A stretch of 64,000 bases of DNA from contig NSJX01000021.1 of the NCBI GenBank assembly GCA_002286715.1, positions 357,544 through 421,543 of the forward strand. The letters are read 5' to 3'. The notes below the pieces were generated by a model. It made no database searches. It saw only the letters and a list, made by a program, of their open reading frames with translations, and was not told the DNA's origin. The position numbers and the translations under genes were made by a program. Shown in pieces: positions 26,046 through 37,304 of this stretch. Numbering within the stretch: position 1 is the stretch's first letter; every line of letters starts with the position of its first letter. This DNA comes from Dentipellis sp. KUC8613. Lineage: Eukaryota > Basidiomycota > Agaricomycetes > Russulales > Hericiaceae.

Positions 26046-27229
26046 TGGGATGGCTGACAGCGAGGTAAATGTTTTGGTGGGCTCGGCAGGAATGCTCTCA
26101 ACCCAAGGTCTTCAGCCGTCTCTACACACTTGAATATTGGACAAGATTACACGTGGCACCGCTAAGCGCGCGTGGATGTTGGTGGGGTGCCGAGATGCCG
26201 CGGCAGTTACCATGTCGCAACAACGGTCGTCAAAAGTTCAGCTCTTGTCAGTGCCACAAACTCCTACAATATCAGTACGCGTGCGTCTATTTTGAAGTGT
26301 ACTGCTATCCTTCGGAGCTACTTGTTTTAGTCTATCAAGAGGTAGAGATAGGAGAATCAGACTGCAAAGGTGCGCTCATTGATCGTGTCTCAACTCGTCT
26401 CTAAAAGTTCCGAAGCGCCTTCACGTTCATCATTAACCGCTCGTAAGATCTGTCTAGGCATGACCTCCGTGGAAAGCCGAGGCTGAAACTACCTTGTTTC
26501 GTATGCATGTATGTGTCTAAGAATGTGACGCTCATGCGATACACTGGCCGCCAGTGATTTGATTGTATGTACAGGGAAGTTGTTCTATCAGTTTTCTAGA
26601 GCAGACATCTGATATATCCCTGAACGATAGCAAAGTCGAGCCATGGTGTCGTGGCATCTGTGGGGCGCAACGTATTTTCCGTTGACGTCGTGGCGGCCGC
26701 CCTGACCCTTGTGGTGTCCTTGTGGTGCTTGTGGCATTTACCACTGGACCCCGAATCTCCGTCGCAATTACGTGGATATCAGCTCATCCACGAGGGTGCA
26801 TCTGAAAGGCCCAGCTAGCATCTCTACACGCACTTGCGGTGAAAAGGCCAGCGTGGGTGGCTGCAGCAGAACTCGATATGATCCAGTTGCCGGCGTTGGA
26901 CGACTCAGACCAAAAGCCTTCAGTTAAGCTCATGCAGGCGCCCTTTATCCCCCCTCGTACAAACCTACAAACTACATCAGAAGACTTCCCTGTTCTATGA
27001 TGGCCGACAACTCTATGGAACCTGTCAAACATGAGAGCGAAGGAATTGGCCCGGGAACCTAAACATATGCACGCCAAATTTCGCATTGTCTTGTCATCAA
27101 GGATTTTTCGAGAGGTTTGCGCGTGTGAATTCATCCAGCCGATTCAGAGCCTTCACAGTTTGTCGGAATAGATTCTGATATAAAGGACACGCTCAAGACG
27201 ACGGTTGTCGCACTCTGCACCCCCCCACC
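26046..27229. other. intergenic region upstream of LCL2 and the P450
   Basis: About 1.2 kb. Open frames at 26069-26404 (+) and 26784-27134 (-) show no recognised motif. A TATAAAG at 27179-27185 is a good promoter element for the P450. Confidence 0.4.
27179..27185 (+). promoter_or_regulatory. TATA box of the cytochrome P450 gene
   Basis: TATAAAG lies about 45-51 bp upstream of the ATG at 27230, followed by a pyrimidine-rich run CACCCCCCCACC just before the start codon. Assigned by position and motif. Confidence 0.5.
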
Positions 27230-29398
27230 ATGAATTCCGAGTCATCATCCATCATCCCACCCCTCGGATATTCCATCCTCTATATTTCCTCTTCGTACGT
27301 TTTGTACGTCCTTTACATCGCAATCTATCAGCTCTTCTTCTCCCCTCTCCGCACCGTTCCCGGCCCGTGGTATGCCGCTGTATCTGGTCTCTGGTTGAAG
27401 GCACACGCCATGCGCCTTCAACAATGTCAGACAGTGCACGAGCTGTTCGAGAAATACGGCCCCATTGTGCGCATTGCGCCAGACAAGGTTGCATTCAATG
27501 ATACCGAGACCGCAAGGCAGGTCTATAATGTCCTCCGGCTCGACAAGAGTATGTTCTACAAGGGCCTGCAGACGTACGTAATTATTCTTCCCCTTCATAT
27601 ATCTATCGAAGCTCACTTCATGGAAGGAATAATAATGACCATGCGTAAGCAGTCACGGTGACAGAGATGCGGCTTCGACGTGCATCTAACTCATGGAGTC
27701 TAGCATGACCACGCTCCCGAAAGCTGCCCATTCCCGCCGCAAAAAGACCTACACTTCACACTACAACATGTCCAACCTTGCGCGCTTCGAGCCAGAAATC
27801 AAGCACGCCGTTCATGAGCTCGTCGAGGTCCAGCCTGTTCATTTTCATTCTCACATACCATCGGCTAAAATCCCTCTACTAGGTACTCAACAAGATCCGC
27901 GGGCATGCGCCCGTAGACTGCCTGGATCTGTTTCGGCAGCTGATGGTCGATACCGCGTCGGTGACCTCCTTCGGCGTCCAAGGCAGCGCGCTTGTCACCT
28001 GGGCCCGGGCGTTTGGTACGAGAGTCGACGCCGCAAGTGAGCCTGTGAACCAGCTTTCCACCGCCATCGGAAATTTCGGCACCCGTGCGATCCTGGTGCG
28101 TTCTTTTTCCTGCATCCATGCGCTGCAGCATTCTCCCCGAATTTGAGAATGGTGTCGAAGTTTAATTGGCACGAGCCCCACGGGCTAATTGCTGCTTTGT
28201 AACCGCAGCGGGCGAATTTCCCCACTTGGGCGTGGTCCATCGTACGTCGATTCCCGCACACCGGCTGGCGCCAGATCTGCAACTGTGATGGTATTATGGC
28301 GAAGGTGGGGCTGCACCGTTATTTCATTTATCGTGCGAGCGCGCCCATTTACCCCGCACGTCCAGTATGTCAGAGCCAAAGTCGAACAGACGCGCGCACG
28401 GATGGAGGCTGGGCGCTCGGCCGACCAAGGGCTCGCGCTCGAGTCAGAGAAGGCCTGCATGATTGAACGCCTCCTGGCACAGTCTACGGCGGCGGCCGAC
28501 CCGAAGTCGGGCATCGTGCTCTCCGAAGAAGACGTGATTTCCGAAACAATGGGGCATCTGTCAGTGCCCGCTTCGTTTATTTGCAACATCGTCTCATGCT
28601 GATTGTCGCGTTCTTGGCGCTTTGAATTCGCAGCATCGCGGGCGTCGACACGAGCTCGGTCACCCTCTCCTATCTCTGCTGGGAAGTCAGCCGCCGCCCC
28701 GATATCGTGCGGCACCTGCGCACCGAGCTCGAGCAGGCCGTGGCGGATGCAGGGCTCGAGCCGGCAGGTGCACTCGATACATCGACACTCTTCAAGCTAC
28801 CCTACCTAAACGCATTCGTGAAAGAAGGTCTGTCATGCATCAGTATTCTCGCTGTCACCCTCACTACCGCTCACACTCATATATCGCAGGGTTGCGCCTC
28901 TACAGCGCCGTCCCGAGCCTGCTCGAGCGTATCGTCCCTCCAACCCAAGGACCTTTCACCCTCCTCGGACACATCATCCCCGAGGGCACGATCATCGCCA
29001 CCCAGCCCTGGTCCATGCACCGCGACGCTGCCGTCTTCCCCGACCCCAATGCATTCCGCCCCGCGCGCTGGCTCGACGGGACATCCGAGGCCGCCGCACA
29101 GCACATGATCCCGTTCGGGCTCGGCACGCGCATGTGCGGCGGCATGAACCTCGCGCAGATTGTCCTGCGCCGTGTTGTCGCCGCTGTGGTGCTGCGATTC
29201 GATGTTGTCGCGCCGCTGGAGACGACGGACAAGACGATGGAAATGCGGGATGGATTTGTGAGTGCTTGATTTTGCTGAGTGTACGGTGGTCTGACGAGTC
29301 GACGGATGTGTACTCGTATGCAGGCCCTGTTTCCGGCGGGGATGGAGTGCCGTTTGAAGTTCGTTCCGACGACGACTTTGACTTCGGAAGTGGTTTAG
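27230..29398 (+). CDS. cytochrome P450 monooxygenase
   Basis: ATG 27230 opens an N-terminal membrane anchor (SILYISSSYVLYVLYIAIYQ) followed by the proline hinge VPGPWYA. Exons then give the I-helix AGVDTSSVTLSYL, the K-helix ExxR in FVKEGLRLYS (intron-split after GAAG and restored), the PERF-like FRPARWLD, and the heme loop FGLGTRMCGG with the cysteine ligand. The last exon ends at TAG 29396-29398. All canonical motifs are present, so it should be catalytic, ER-bound and dependent on a P450 reductase. At least six short introns are needed. It resembles microsomal fungal P450s of secondary metabolism, but I cannot give a CYP family or substrate. No polyketide or terpene backbone gene lies near it. 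Confidence 0.92.
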
Positions 29399-30127
29399 CT
29401 CGGCGCCTTCGCTGTGTGACTAGTCCAGTGCGGCTTTCCACAAGCTGCATAGGAAGACCCGTCTAGCCGGCAGACGATCAACTCGCTTGCCAAATATTCT
29501 AGGCCATATGTATACAATGGTCGGTCCGAACAAGTGTACTGTATTTCTAGACTAGTAAGTCGAGTGGCAGGGGGCTCTGTTCACAGTTTACATATCGCGC
29601 AGATCGCGTACAATGACATGAAACTTTGTGTCTACATACACCCACATTGAAACTATAAGGCGTAAATGGTTTAGGGCAGATGACGATCGTCGGCGCCCAA
29701 ACACTCAATCGTTCAGAACACTTGACTGCGGAGCTATCCATTCTCACATACTCCGCATGTCACATGGACGAAAAGTGTATTTCATGTTTGTCCATTCGTT
29801 CCTAGCCCAGCCTCCCGCTATTCATCCCAGGCTTGGCCGCCGCCCCTCTATAGCCCATGTAAGTTCAAGTTGCGAGTCAATCGTACAGCGTGATATATGA
29901 CAGATAACGAAAGCACGTGTGATAGAGAGAAAGAGTGTCGATAGTGATAGCCAGAGTTAGAGTGAAAGCGAGATGCGGGATGCGAGAAGCAAGATTAGAA
30001 ATGGAAATGCTGCAGTCGCGATTAGTATGCTACACAGGGTATACAGTATCCAAAGACCTCGTACAGTACGTATGGCTATAGATCGTCGTTCCACCACCGC
30101 CCCGCCCCGGCCCCGCGCACCCCAGCG
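29399..30127. other. intergenic, convergent 3' flanks
   Basis: About 730 bp between the P450 (+) and the phosphotransferase-like gene (-). No gene or RNA is recognised; the open frame at 29628-29900 has no support. Confidence 0.4.
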
Positions 30128-31947
30128 CTAGTCGACATCGTCGTCCCTGTGCTCCACGCGCACCTGCGGCCACGATACCTCCTGCGGGATCTCGAGCCCG
30201 CCCGCGAGCACGCCCATCGCGGCCCTGACCTCCTCGACAAAGCTCCTCGTCTTGGACACGACGCCCTCCGCCTCCGCGCCGACGCCGACCGCGACACTCG
30301 CGTCCTCCGCGCCAAACACAAACATGCCCTTCGGGCGCACGGGCTCGCGCGGGGCGCGGGGCAGGCGCGCCCACACGCGCGCGAGGTACGCGCCGCCGAC
30401 GTCGAGCGGGAACGGGACGTCGGGGCGCTCGCGGAGCCAGTGCGCGCGGAGGCGCACGAGGAGCACCTCCGCGGTGTCGCGGAATGCCCAGTGCGCGCCG
30501 AGCACGCCCTCGAACCAGCGCTCGGTCGCGCCGAACACGTGCGCGACGACCCACTCCCAGCCCTGCGCGTGCGGGAGCGCGTCCGCGCGGAAGACGCTCT
30601 GGAAGAGCGCGGTGCGCACCGCGCGCTGCGCGGGCCAGTCGAGCGGCTCGTGCGGCGCGGGGCTCGGCACGAGCCACGGCGGGAGGCGCGCGCACGCCCA
30701 GAGCGGCGCGCGCGCGGCGTGCTCCCAGCCCGTGAGCGCGAGCGTCGCGTCGCTCGTGTCGTCGCCGGGGCGCGCCCAGCGCACGAGGAAGCGCGGGAGC
30801 GCCATGTCGCCGTGGCGCACGCCGTACTCCTTGCTCTGCAGCACGCTGTACGCGGTGTGCCGCGCCTCGGGCGAGAGCGAGCCCGGGATGTAGAACCCGC
30901 CCGAGTGGTACGGGATGAGCGAGCCGAGGCGGTTCCATGTGCTGCGGATCGCGTCGACGTCCGCGTCGGAGAGCGGCGCGCCCGCCCACGTCGGGTCGCG
31001 TGCGCCCGCGCCCGTCGGCGCGGCGGCGGACGTGCCGAAGACGCGCTCGGGGCGCTTCGAGAGCGCGAGGAGATAGTCGTGCGTCGACGTGAGCGCCTCC
31101 TGCGGGTCCGCGCGCGCGAGCGGGCCGTCGTCGAACGGGCGCGCGAGGAGCACGGGGCGGCGGAAGCGCGAGTGTGGCACGGGCGGCGAGTCGGGCACGT
31201 TCGTCTCGGAGCAGAGCAGCGGGCTGCGGCAGTTGAAGAGCTTCACGAGCAGCTCCGCGAGGCGCATGCACACGGTCATCACCTGCCGCGGCTTGAGCGC
31301 GTGCCAGACCTCCGCGAGGTTCTCGCCGGGGAGCTAGGGCTGCGTTGGTCAGGGCGTAGCGGACACGAGGGGCAGGCGCGCCGTACCATTTCCATGAGCA
31401 CGACCTCCGCGTTCACGGGGTTCGGCACGTTGTCGTAGTAGCCGTAGATCTTGGGTGCAATGATCTGTGCGCCTTCGCGCACGACGGACGTCATGCCGAC
31501 CTGCGAGCAGGCCGGGGCGGCATAAGAACACAAGGAAGACACAAACGAAAGTGAAAGCGGCGCACGAGGGCTTTTGTGGTGAATGTGGGGCGCCCGCGGG
31601 GGAAATGGGCGAGCATGCAATGCGGGCCCAGCGGGACGGTTTGGGGATCGAACGTGATCAGGATCATCTGGAGGATCGGGGGTGCATGTGAGCGCGAAAG
31701 TGCCGTCGACGAGCGGGCAGAGACCACGGCGCACCTGCTCGCCCGCCCACACCGTGTCCTCGCACTGCGTGACCTGCGGCGTGGGCAGCTTCTTGTCCTG
31801 AAGCCGGCCCTTGCCCTTGCCCTTGCTGGGCTTCTTGCCTCCTGCGGGCGCGTTCCGGTTGAGGCGTGATGCGTGCTCTGCGGCGGCCGCGGCGGAGGCG
31901 AGGGCTTGGAGGGCGCTGACGTTGACGTGCGGGAAGAACGCGGACAT
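30128..31947 (-). CDS. aminoglycoside-phosphotransferase-like protein with degraded active site
   Basis: ATG 31947. Exons: 31947-31735, 31667-31566, 31500-31387 and 31333-30128; introns of 67, 65 and 53 nt, all GT-AG. The spliced order is typical of fungal APH/kinase-like proteins: MILITFDPQTVP (small lobe), FTTKALVGMTSV, IIAPKIYGYYD, NPVNAEVVLMEMVPGENLAE, a helical lobe, then YGVRHGDMALPRFLVR and LALTGWEHAARAPLW. The APH Brenner motif normally reads HGD-x4-N, followed later by a metal-binding Asp in a DWE context. Here HGD is kept, but the Asn is Arg and the DWE Asp is Gly (GWE). I infer a pseudokinase or strongly altered enzyme. The last exon is extremely GC-rich, unlike its neighbours. Confidence 0.78.
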
Positions 31948-32622
31948 GGTGCAGATGGCGGCGGGCGGTCGGGGTCAGATTCGGGTATCGGGGTATGTCA
32001 AGGAGGGCGGTACGCGTCTGTCGCGGGCGTAGCAGGTCTTTATTGCACGGTGCGGTCGGCCAAAGTGTGCTCGACAAATGTATTGTGGCCAGAGCAAAGC
32101 GTCGCTGGCCTGGCTGGCCCGGAGGATGATGACAAGGGCACGACAAAGCCAAAAGGTAGTTAAAATGAGGCTCTGATCGCAATCACGAGAGGCACCGCTA
32201 TCGCTGGTCTTGACCAGAGATCAGGGATTGGTATTTTGGGAGGCGGGGAGGGGATGGGAAGGCTATGGCGCTGGCAGGAATAGCGAGACGCCACGCGTTC
32301 GACAGGCTGAGAGAACAAACGTAAGGCAAGAGAGCATCAAGTCAGACGACTACAAGCGCTTTAGATAGCTTGAAGCATCATCTTTAGAAAGACAAACGAG
32401 CTGTGTGATGGCCAGGGACAAAAGATGGCCAGATGCTAGCCAGACGCTAGCCACAATCCCTCTCACACGGACGCACCCGACCCACTTGCCGCCCACTTGG
32501 ACCCATATCTCCGACGACCTGCGGCAACCGTACCACATGTTGCTACACTATTCCATATGCCAGATTATGAGTGTTTCCCACACGCCTATGCTACATGACT
32601 ATAATCCCCCGCAACGCCCAAA
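31948..32622. other. intergenic
   Basis: About 675 bp upstream of the phosphotransferase-like gene and downstream of MET2. No gene or repeat is recognised. The motif gatgctagccagacgctagcca near 32430 is a short imperfect direct repeat. Confidence 0.4.
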
Positions 32623-34309
32623 CTACGCCAAAAACCCGCGAATCGCGCCCCCAACATTCTGCACATCCAATCTGCACGGCCCCACCACGCATCAGCATCA
32701 AGAACCCAACCTCAGACACAAAACAATACTCACAAAAACGTGTCGTGCCCCCACACGCCCCCAAGCTCGTAGTACCCTACGCGCTCATTCCCCGCCATCC
32801 GCAACGCATCTGCAAGCTCGCGCTGTTGCTCAACCGTGAACAGAATATCGCTCTGCACGCCGAGCACGAGCACAGGTGTATTCGCGAGCGGCGTCAGCCC
32901 CGCTGCCAGATCCGGGAGATGCGGTGGCGGATTAGGTGGCGGCGGATGCGCCTTGCTGCCGCCATGCGTCGAGAGGTGCGGCGGCTTGTGCGGAGACGTC
33001 TTTCCGTTTTGGGTTATGGGAGCGCTCACGGGCGCGGAGGGGGACACTGGGGACGTGCCGTACGTCGGCCGCAGATTCAGCGCGTTCAGCGCGGGGAGGG
33101 TCATGTCGAACAGGTCCATCGCCTTGGAGATGTAGATGAGCGAGTTCGCGTCGTACTTGAGGCAGAACTGCTCCCCCTGGTGGTCGAGGTAGGTTTCGAT
33201 GAGGAAGTCCGGACATAGTGCGGGCGTGCGCGGCCGCGAGGGGTCACGCGCTGCGTCTGCTGGCTGCTGGCGTAGCTGTCGCCCGAAGCGGATGTCCCAT
33301 TCGGGGCCAGAGCGGTAGGTGATTGTCGCGATTTCTGCACGCTGATCAGACACGAAAGCAGAAGAGGGCAATGCGCTACTCACGGCGTGCGAGCTTCAAC
33401 CCGGTATGTGGTGGCGCATCATCATAGTAGAACCCGTTCTTCCAATTCGGATCCGCCATGAGCACTGCAAAACCGCGTCAATCTCAAACTTGGTACCAAC
33501 AAAAGAAGCAGGCACGTACCACTCCGCTGCGCATACCGCATCGCAATGCTGCTCGGATTGCTCCTCGCCGTCCCACTAATGCTCACCACGCGGCCCACCC
33601 TATCCGGGAACATCCACCCCGCCGCCAGACTCTGCATGCCGCCCATCGACGAGCCGACGCTCGCATACAGCCGCTCCACGCCCAAATGATCCAGCAGCGC
33701 AAACTGCGCGCGCACCATGTCGAAGATGGACACGACGGGGAAGCGCGTCGCGTACGGCCTGCGCTCGGGGTCGCGTGGGTCGGGCGCGGCGGGGCCCGTC
33801 GAGCCGTAGCACCCGCCGAGCACGTTCGCGCACACGACGAAGAAGCGGTCCGTGTCGAGCGCGCGGCCGGGGCCCACGAATGGCTCCCACCACCCGGGCG
33901 CGGGATTGCGCGCGGACGACGCGGCGTGCGAGGACGCGGACAGGCCGGTGTGCAGCAGGATGACGTTGTCGCGCGCCGCGCTGAGCGTGCCCCATGTCTC
34001 GTACGCGATATCGAGCTCGGGGAGCGGGTCCGCGTAGGTGAGCGGGAGCGGCGTGGTGTGGTGGTAGGTGTGGTAGGACTGCGGAGACGGGCGCGCGTAG
34101 GGCACTTCCGGGCCGGTGTCGCACGGGTCGGCGGCGGCGATGGAGGAGAGGATGCGCGACTGGCGCGCAGCATGCTGCTCGACGCAGGGGAACGAGGGGC
34201 GGTCGAGATACGAGGGGCCGGGCCGTGGTGCGGTCGTTGCGAGTGTTGCCCTGAGACGTGGCCGACGCGTGACACGCCGTACGGCCGTTCTCGACGAAGA
34301 AGCAAGCAT
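32623..34309 (-). CDS. MET2: homoserine O-acetyltransferase (MetX/MET2 family)
   Basis: ATG 34309, stop TAG at 32623-32625. It is an alpha/beta hydrolase that transfers acetyl from acetyl-CoA to homoserine in methionine/cysteine synthesis. Visible: [65 protein letters not shown], the nucleophile elbow [41 protein letters not shown] (catalytic Asp) and GVWGHDTFL (catalytic His). After a final intron (about 32675-32735) the tail reads [15 protein letters not shown]. The full Ser-Asp-His triad is present. The Arg-rich N-terminus ([20 protein letters not shown]) resembles a mitochondrial presequence. A Pro/His-rich insertion (about 35 residues) lies before the Asp strand. Confidence 0.94.
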
Positions 34310-34752
34310 GGTCAGATTGGCGAGATGTGTGCGCGACGTATCCTCGGCAGAATCACGATTGAGGTATTCCGGGCGGCGGCGGTAGGTGCGCGTCAGGCGT
34401 CGTTGGAGTCGGTGTCGAGAAAAGTGAAGAAGAGAACAAGGCGGCCATTGTTGAAGCGGTGGTCGGCGTGCGAGGGTCAGTCATCCCGATGTCGCCATCT
34501 GAGCACATCAATGCGAATTCTGGCACGTGACACCCGCCTTGCCGCCACTCTCGCATCTTGGCCTCCGCGATGCGTCGCACACGGCAGGCTGTGGTAAAAG
34601 CAAGATCATTTTGTACATTATAGACGGTATACAGATACTTACAGGATATCCTAGAAAACATCACAGCTGAGATTATAGGCGCAAAGCGAAAATAGCAGGA
34701 AAACCAAAAGATCTAGCACGAGTCTCAATCGGGCAATAAGCAAGGGGTATGA
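34310..34752. other. intergenic, MET2 promoter region
   Basis: 443 bp between the MET2 start and the stop of the SRA gene. It contains a CACGTG site (see separate entry). No gene is seen. Confidence 0.45.
34524..34531 (-). promoter_or_regulatory. candidate Cbf1-type site upstream of MET2
   Basis: The minus strand reads GTCACGTG, which matches the yeast Cbf1 consensus RTCACRTG, 215 bp upstream of the MET2 ATG. Cbf1 activates sulfur-assimilation genes in yeast. The CACGTG core also occurs elsewhere in this GC-rich window, so chance is possible. Confidence 0.35.
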
Positions 34753-36375
34753 TCAAGCGTCGTCCGACGCGTTCTCGTCCGCGTCCTCCTCTTCGTCGGT
34801 CGCGTTTTCGTCTTTCTCTTCCGCGGCCTCAGCCTCGGCCTTCTCTGCTTCACGGTCGCGGTACGGGAGCGGAGGCTGGCCAGGGAGACGCTGAAACGCC
34901 ATGTCAGTAACAGCGTGCGCAGATGGCGTGTTGTCGGCGCGTACCTTGAACGCGAACTTGCATACCAGATAGCCTTCCTTGTTCATTCCCTTTTCCATCC
35001 ACGCCTATCGTGTGACTGACATCAACGTCCGTCTTACGTCAAATGACGGGGAAGCGTACCTTTTCAACTGTGTACAGTCCGTCGTAGCGGTACCTTATGC
35101 CTTTCTTGAGAGTAGATCTAAAAATGAAGTCAATTGATACTCACCCTTCGACAGGCGCATAGGGTGATCCCAGTTTGTACCCGCGAACGACTCGCACAGG
35201 TTTCCTAGTATCGACAGATTTCTAAAATCCGACAGTCAGTCATACGTGGTGACGAGAGTAAAAGAGAAGGACCTTGAGCGCTCGGTTGAAGTGGTTCTCG
35301 AACGACTGATCTGAGCTCTGAGGTGCAGTGCGCAGCTTCACGACATTCGGTCAGTACTACAGCGCTGTAGTCATGCAATCATTGAAACCTACGTTCTTGG
35401 GCTTGTCCTTAGTGCCCTTCAAATCACGTCCGCCTAGAGATCCACCAACTCGTCAACGTATTGCCTACGCGACAGAGCGTAATCACTGTACCAGATCCTG
35501 TAAAGACGCTGCACGCGAATTAGCTCGTAAAATCAATGAACACGACAGAAATATGCACTCACAACCCGTCTCCTAAATCCACGTCGTCCTCATACCCACC
35601 TGAAAGTGCCACCGAGTACGCGCCATCCACGCAGCCCGATATACCTGCAACAAGTGGCCTGCACATCTTCAATGAGCGCCAATACACCAAGGGCGAAACA
35701 GCTCACAAGTGGATGCCCGCCAGCCTGCAATCCATACTATCTCTCTATCAGCATCCCAACCACGTCAAAGACAAAAAAAACGCGTAAACACGCACCGCAT
35801 CTTCCACCAGCTCCCCACCTCAACCCCCGGTACCGCACCAAACCTCTTCCTGCTCTCACCGTCGTCAGCGCACCTGTCCCCACGCACGCACACAAACACA
35901 CGTACCCCAACGCCGACCGATCCGCCTTCCTCCCCCCACGCCGCCCATCCTCCTCGTCCCCGACATACCGCTCAATTGGCACGACAAGCATCGGCTGCCC
36001 GCCCCTGCGCTCCTTCTTATAATCCACCGTGCGCCCCGCATTGCGCGAGCTCCGGCGCACGCCCGCAGGCACGTCCACCGCCGGCGCCGGCTTTGCCTTC
36101 TTGCGCTTCGGTTTGCGCGTGTCCTCATCATCATCCTCGTCTTCATCGTCGTCTTCGTCGTCTGACGCGTCGGTGTAGTCGTCCTCCGGCTTCGCCTGCG
36201 CCTTGCGCTTGCGCCCCGCACCAGCCCCTGCACCCACTGTGGCCTTCTTCGCAGCTGCGGCAGGGGCGACAGGGGCCGACTTGGGCGGCTTGTACTGGTC
36301 CACCCCGAGTTTGGCCAGCAGCGCCTTGTTCTGCTCGATGCGCATCTGGCGCTCGAGCTCGTATTTCGTGGGCAT
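34753..36375 (-). CDS. SRA/YDG-domain protein (UHRF1-like methyl-DNA reader domain)
   Basis: ATG 36375 (MPTKYELERQMRIEQNKALL). An N-terminal Ala/Lys-rich and acidic disordered region (DDYTDASDDEDDDEDEDDDE, then KPKRKKAKPAP) carries likely nuclear signals. RRSSRNAGRTVDYKKE leads into the SRA domain. Intron-split exons between about 34900 and 35750 give LAGIHLPLVAGISGCVDGAY, SVALSGGYEDDVDLGDGFTY, RDLKGTKDKPKN, SSDQSFENHFNRALK, KPVRVVRGYKLGSPYAPVEG and YRYDGLYTVEKAWMEKG. The SRA core motifs are all present. SRA domains bind hemimethylated or 5-hydroxymethylated CpG by base flipping. There is no RING, PHD or SET domain, only a short acidic C-terminal tail. Likely a nuclear reader of DNA methylation; the partner is unknown. 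Confidence 0.88.
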
Positions 36376-37304
36376 CTGGAATGCTGATAGGGGTTGTATA
36401 CGGGGTTAAGTGTGGGATAGAGGGGGAGTGATGTGGGGTTGAGGGGATTGAATGGGCTGTCAATGGCAGGCCTTGGACGTCGACCAAAGATGGTTGAGCT
36501 GGACCAAGCTTCCGAGCGCGTGCTGTCACGCATCACGGTGCACGTGCGTGTGACAGGCGCGAGGCGCCGTTCCCCGATTCCCCGACGCGTCGAACTCGAG
36601 CTCAAGCTTTGCGTCGAACAACCGCGCCGTTGAATAACTAGGTACGCGTATGCTGAGTATACCTTTACGAGGACAGGGGAAAAAAAGGACTGTCGTCCTG
36701 TTGTGTGTTTGTGTTTCGCGATGATGTTTCGTTTCTAGCTCCACAGTACCGGTACCGGTGCTGCGCGCGGTTTTTGTTATCGTCATCATTATATTTATGA
36801 TATGTCTTGTTATGCGTCATTGCAATATTTTGTATAGGCCTGCGATGTATCCGTCTCGTTGCTATGCGCGCGCATAGCGAACGTATCGTATAGTCATCGG
36901 GGTTTTGTTATGCTCGCTCGAAGTGGTATGATTCGAATGCGAAGTCAATGCGTTACGCTCGGTGTCATGCGTATGTGTCATGGTTATTCGATGTGTGTGT
37001 TCATCGTTCATCGGTGGGTTCGAACCCAAGCCTGGTGTGGCTGCTGCTCGGGGGCAGATCTGGCATATGGTAGTGCCGCCGCGCCTGCTGCTAGGCTAAG
37101 GCGCGACGAAATGACTTGGATGTAACATGGCTATGAGACCGTCATCTGAAGCGTTTGTATGCCTCAACCGCGTACCATCGCCATAGAACAAGTACTTTTC
37201 ACTTGTATAGTGCCGCTCCAATACATCAAAACTAGTGTACAATAGTCAAACATTGTCAAATATTCACTGTCCATATACACCAATGTCCACATTTTTTTAC
37301 CCCT
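36376..37304. other. intergenic
   Basis: About 930 bp between the SRA gene start and the O-methyltransferase stop. No coding or RNA feature is supported. A palindromic GGGTTCGAACCC at about 37016-37027 looks like a tRNA T-arm but has no tRNA around it. Confidence 0.4.

Noticed and set aside
30149..31438. 429-codon open frame on the plus strand
   Set aside because: It is antisense to the phosphotransferase-like gene in a very GC-rich exon. The Arg/Ala/Glu/His composition is that of a shadow frame, and no motif is seen.
33458..34597. 379-codon open frame on the plus strand
   Set aside because: Antisense to MET2, whose catalytic triad and spliced C-terminus are clear; the plus frame is Arg-rich noise.
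37010..37035. tRNA T-arm (GGGTTCGAACCC)
   Set aside because: It is a palindrome, and no acceptor, D or anticodon stem can be built on either side.
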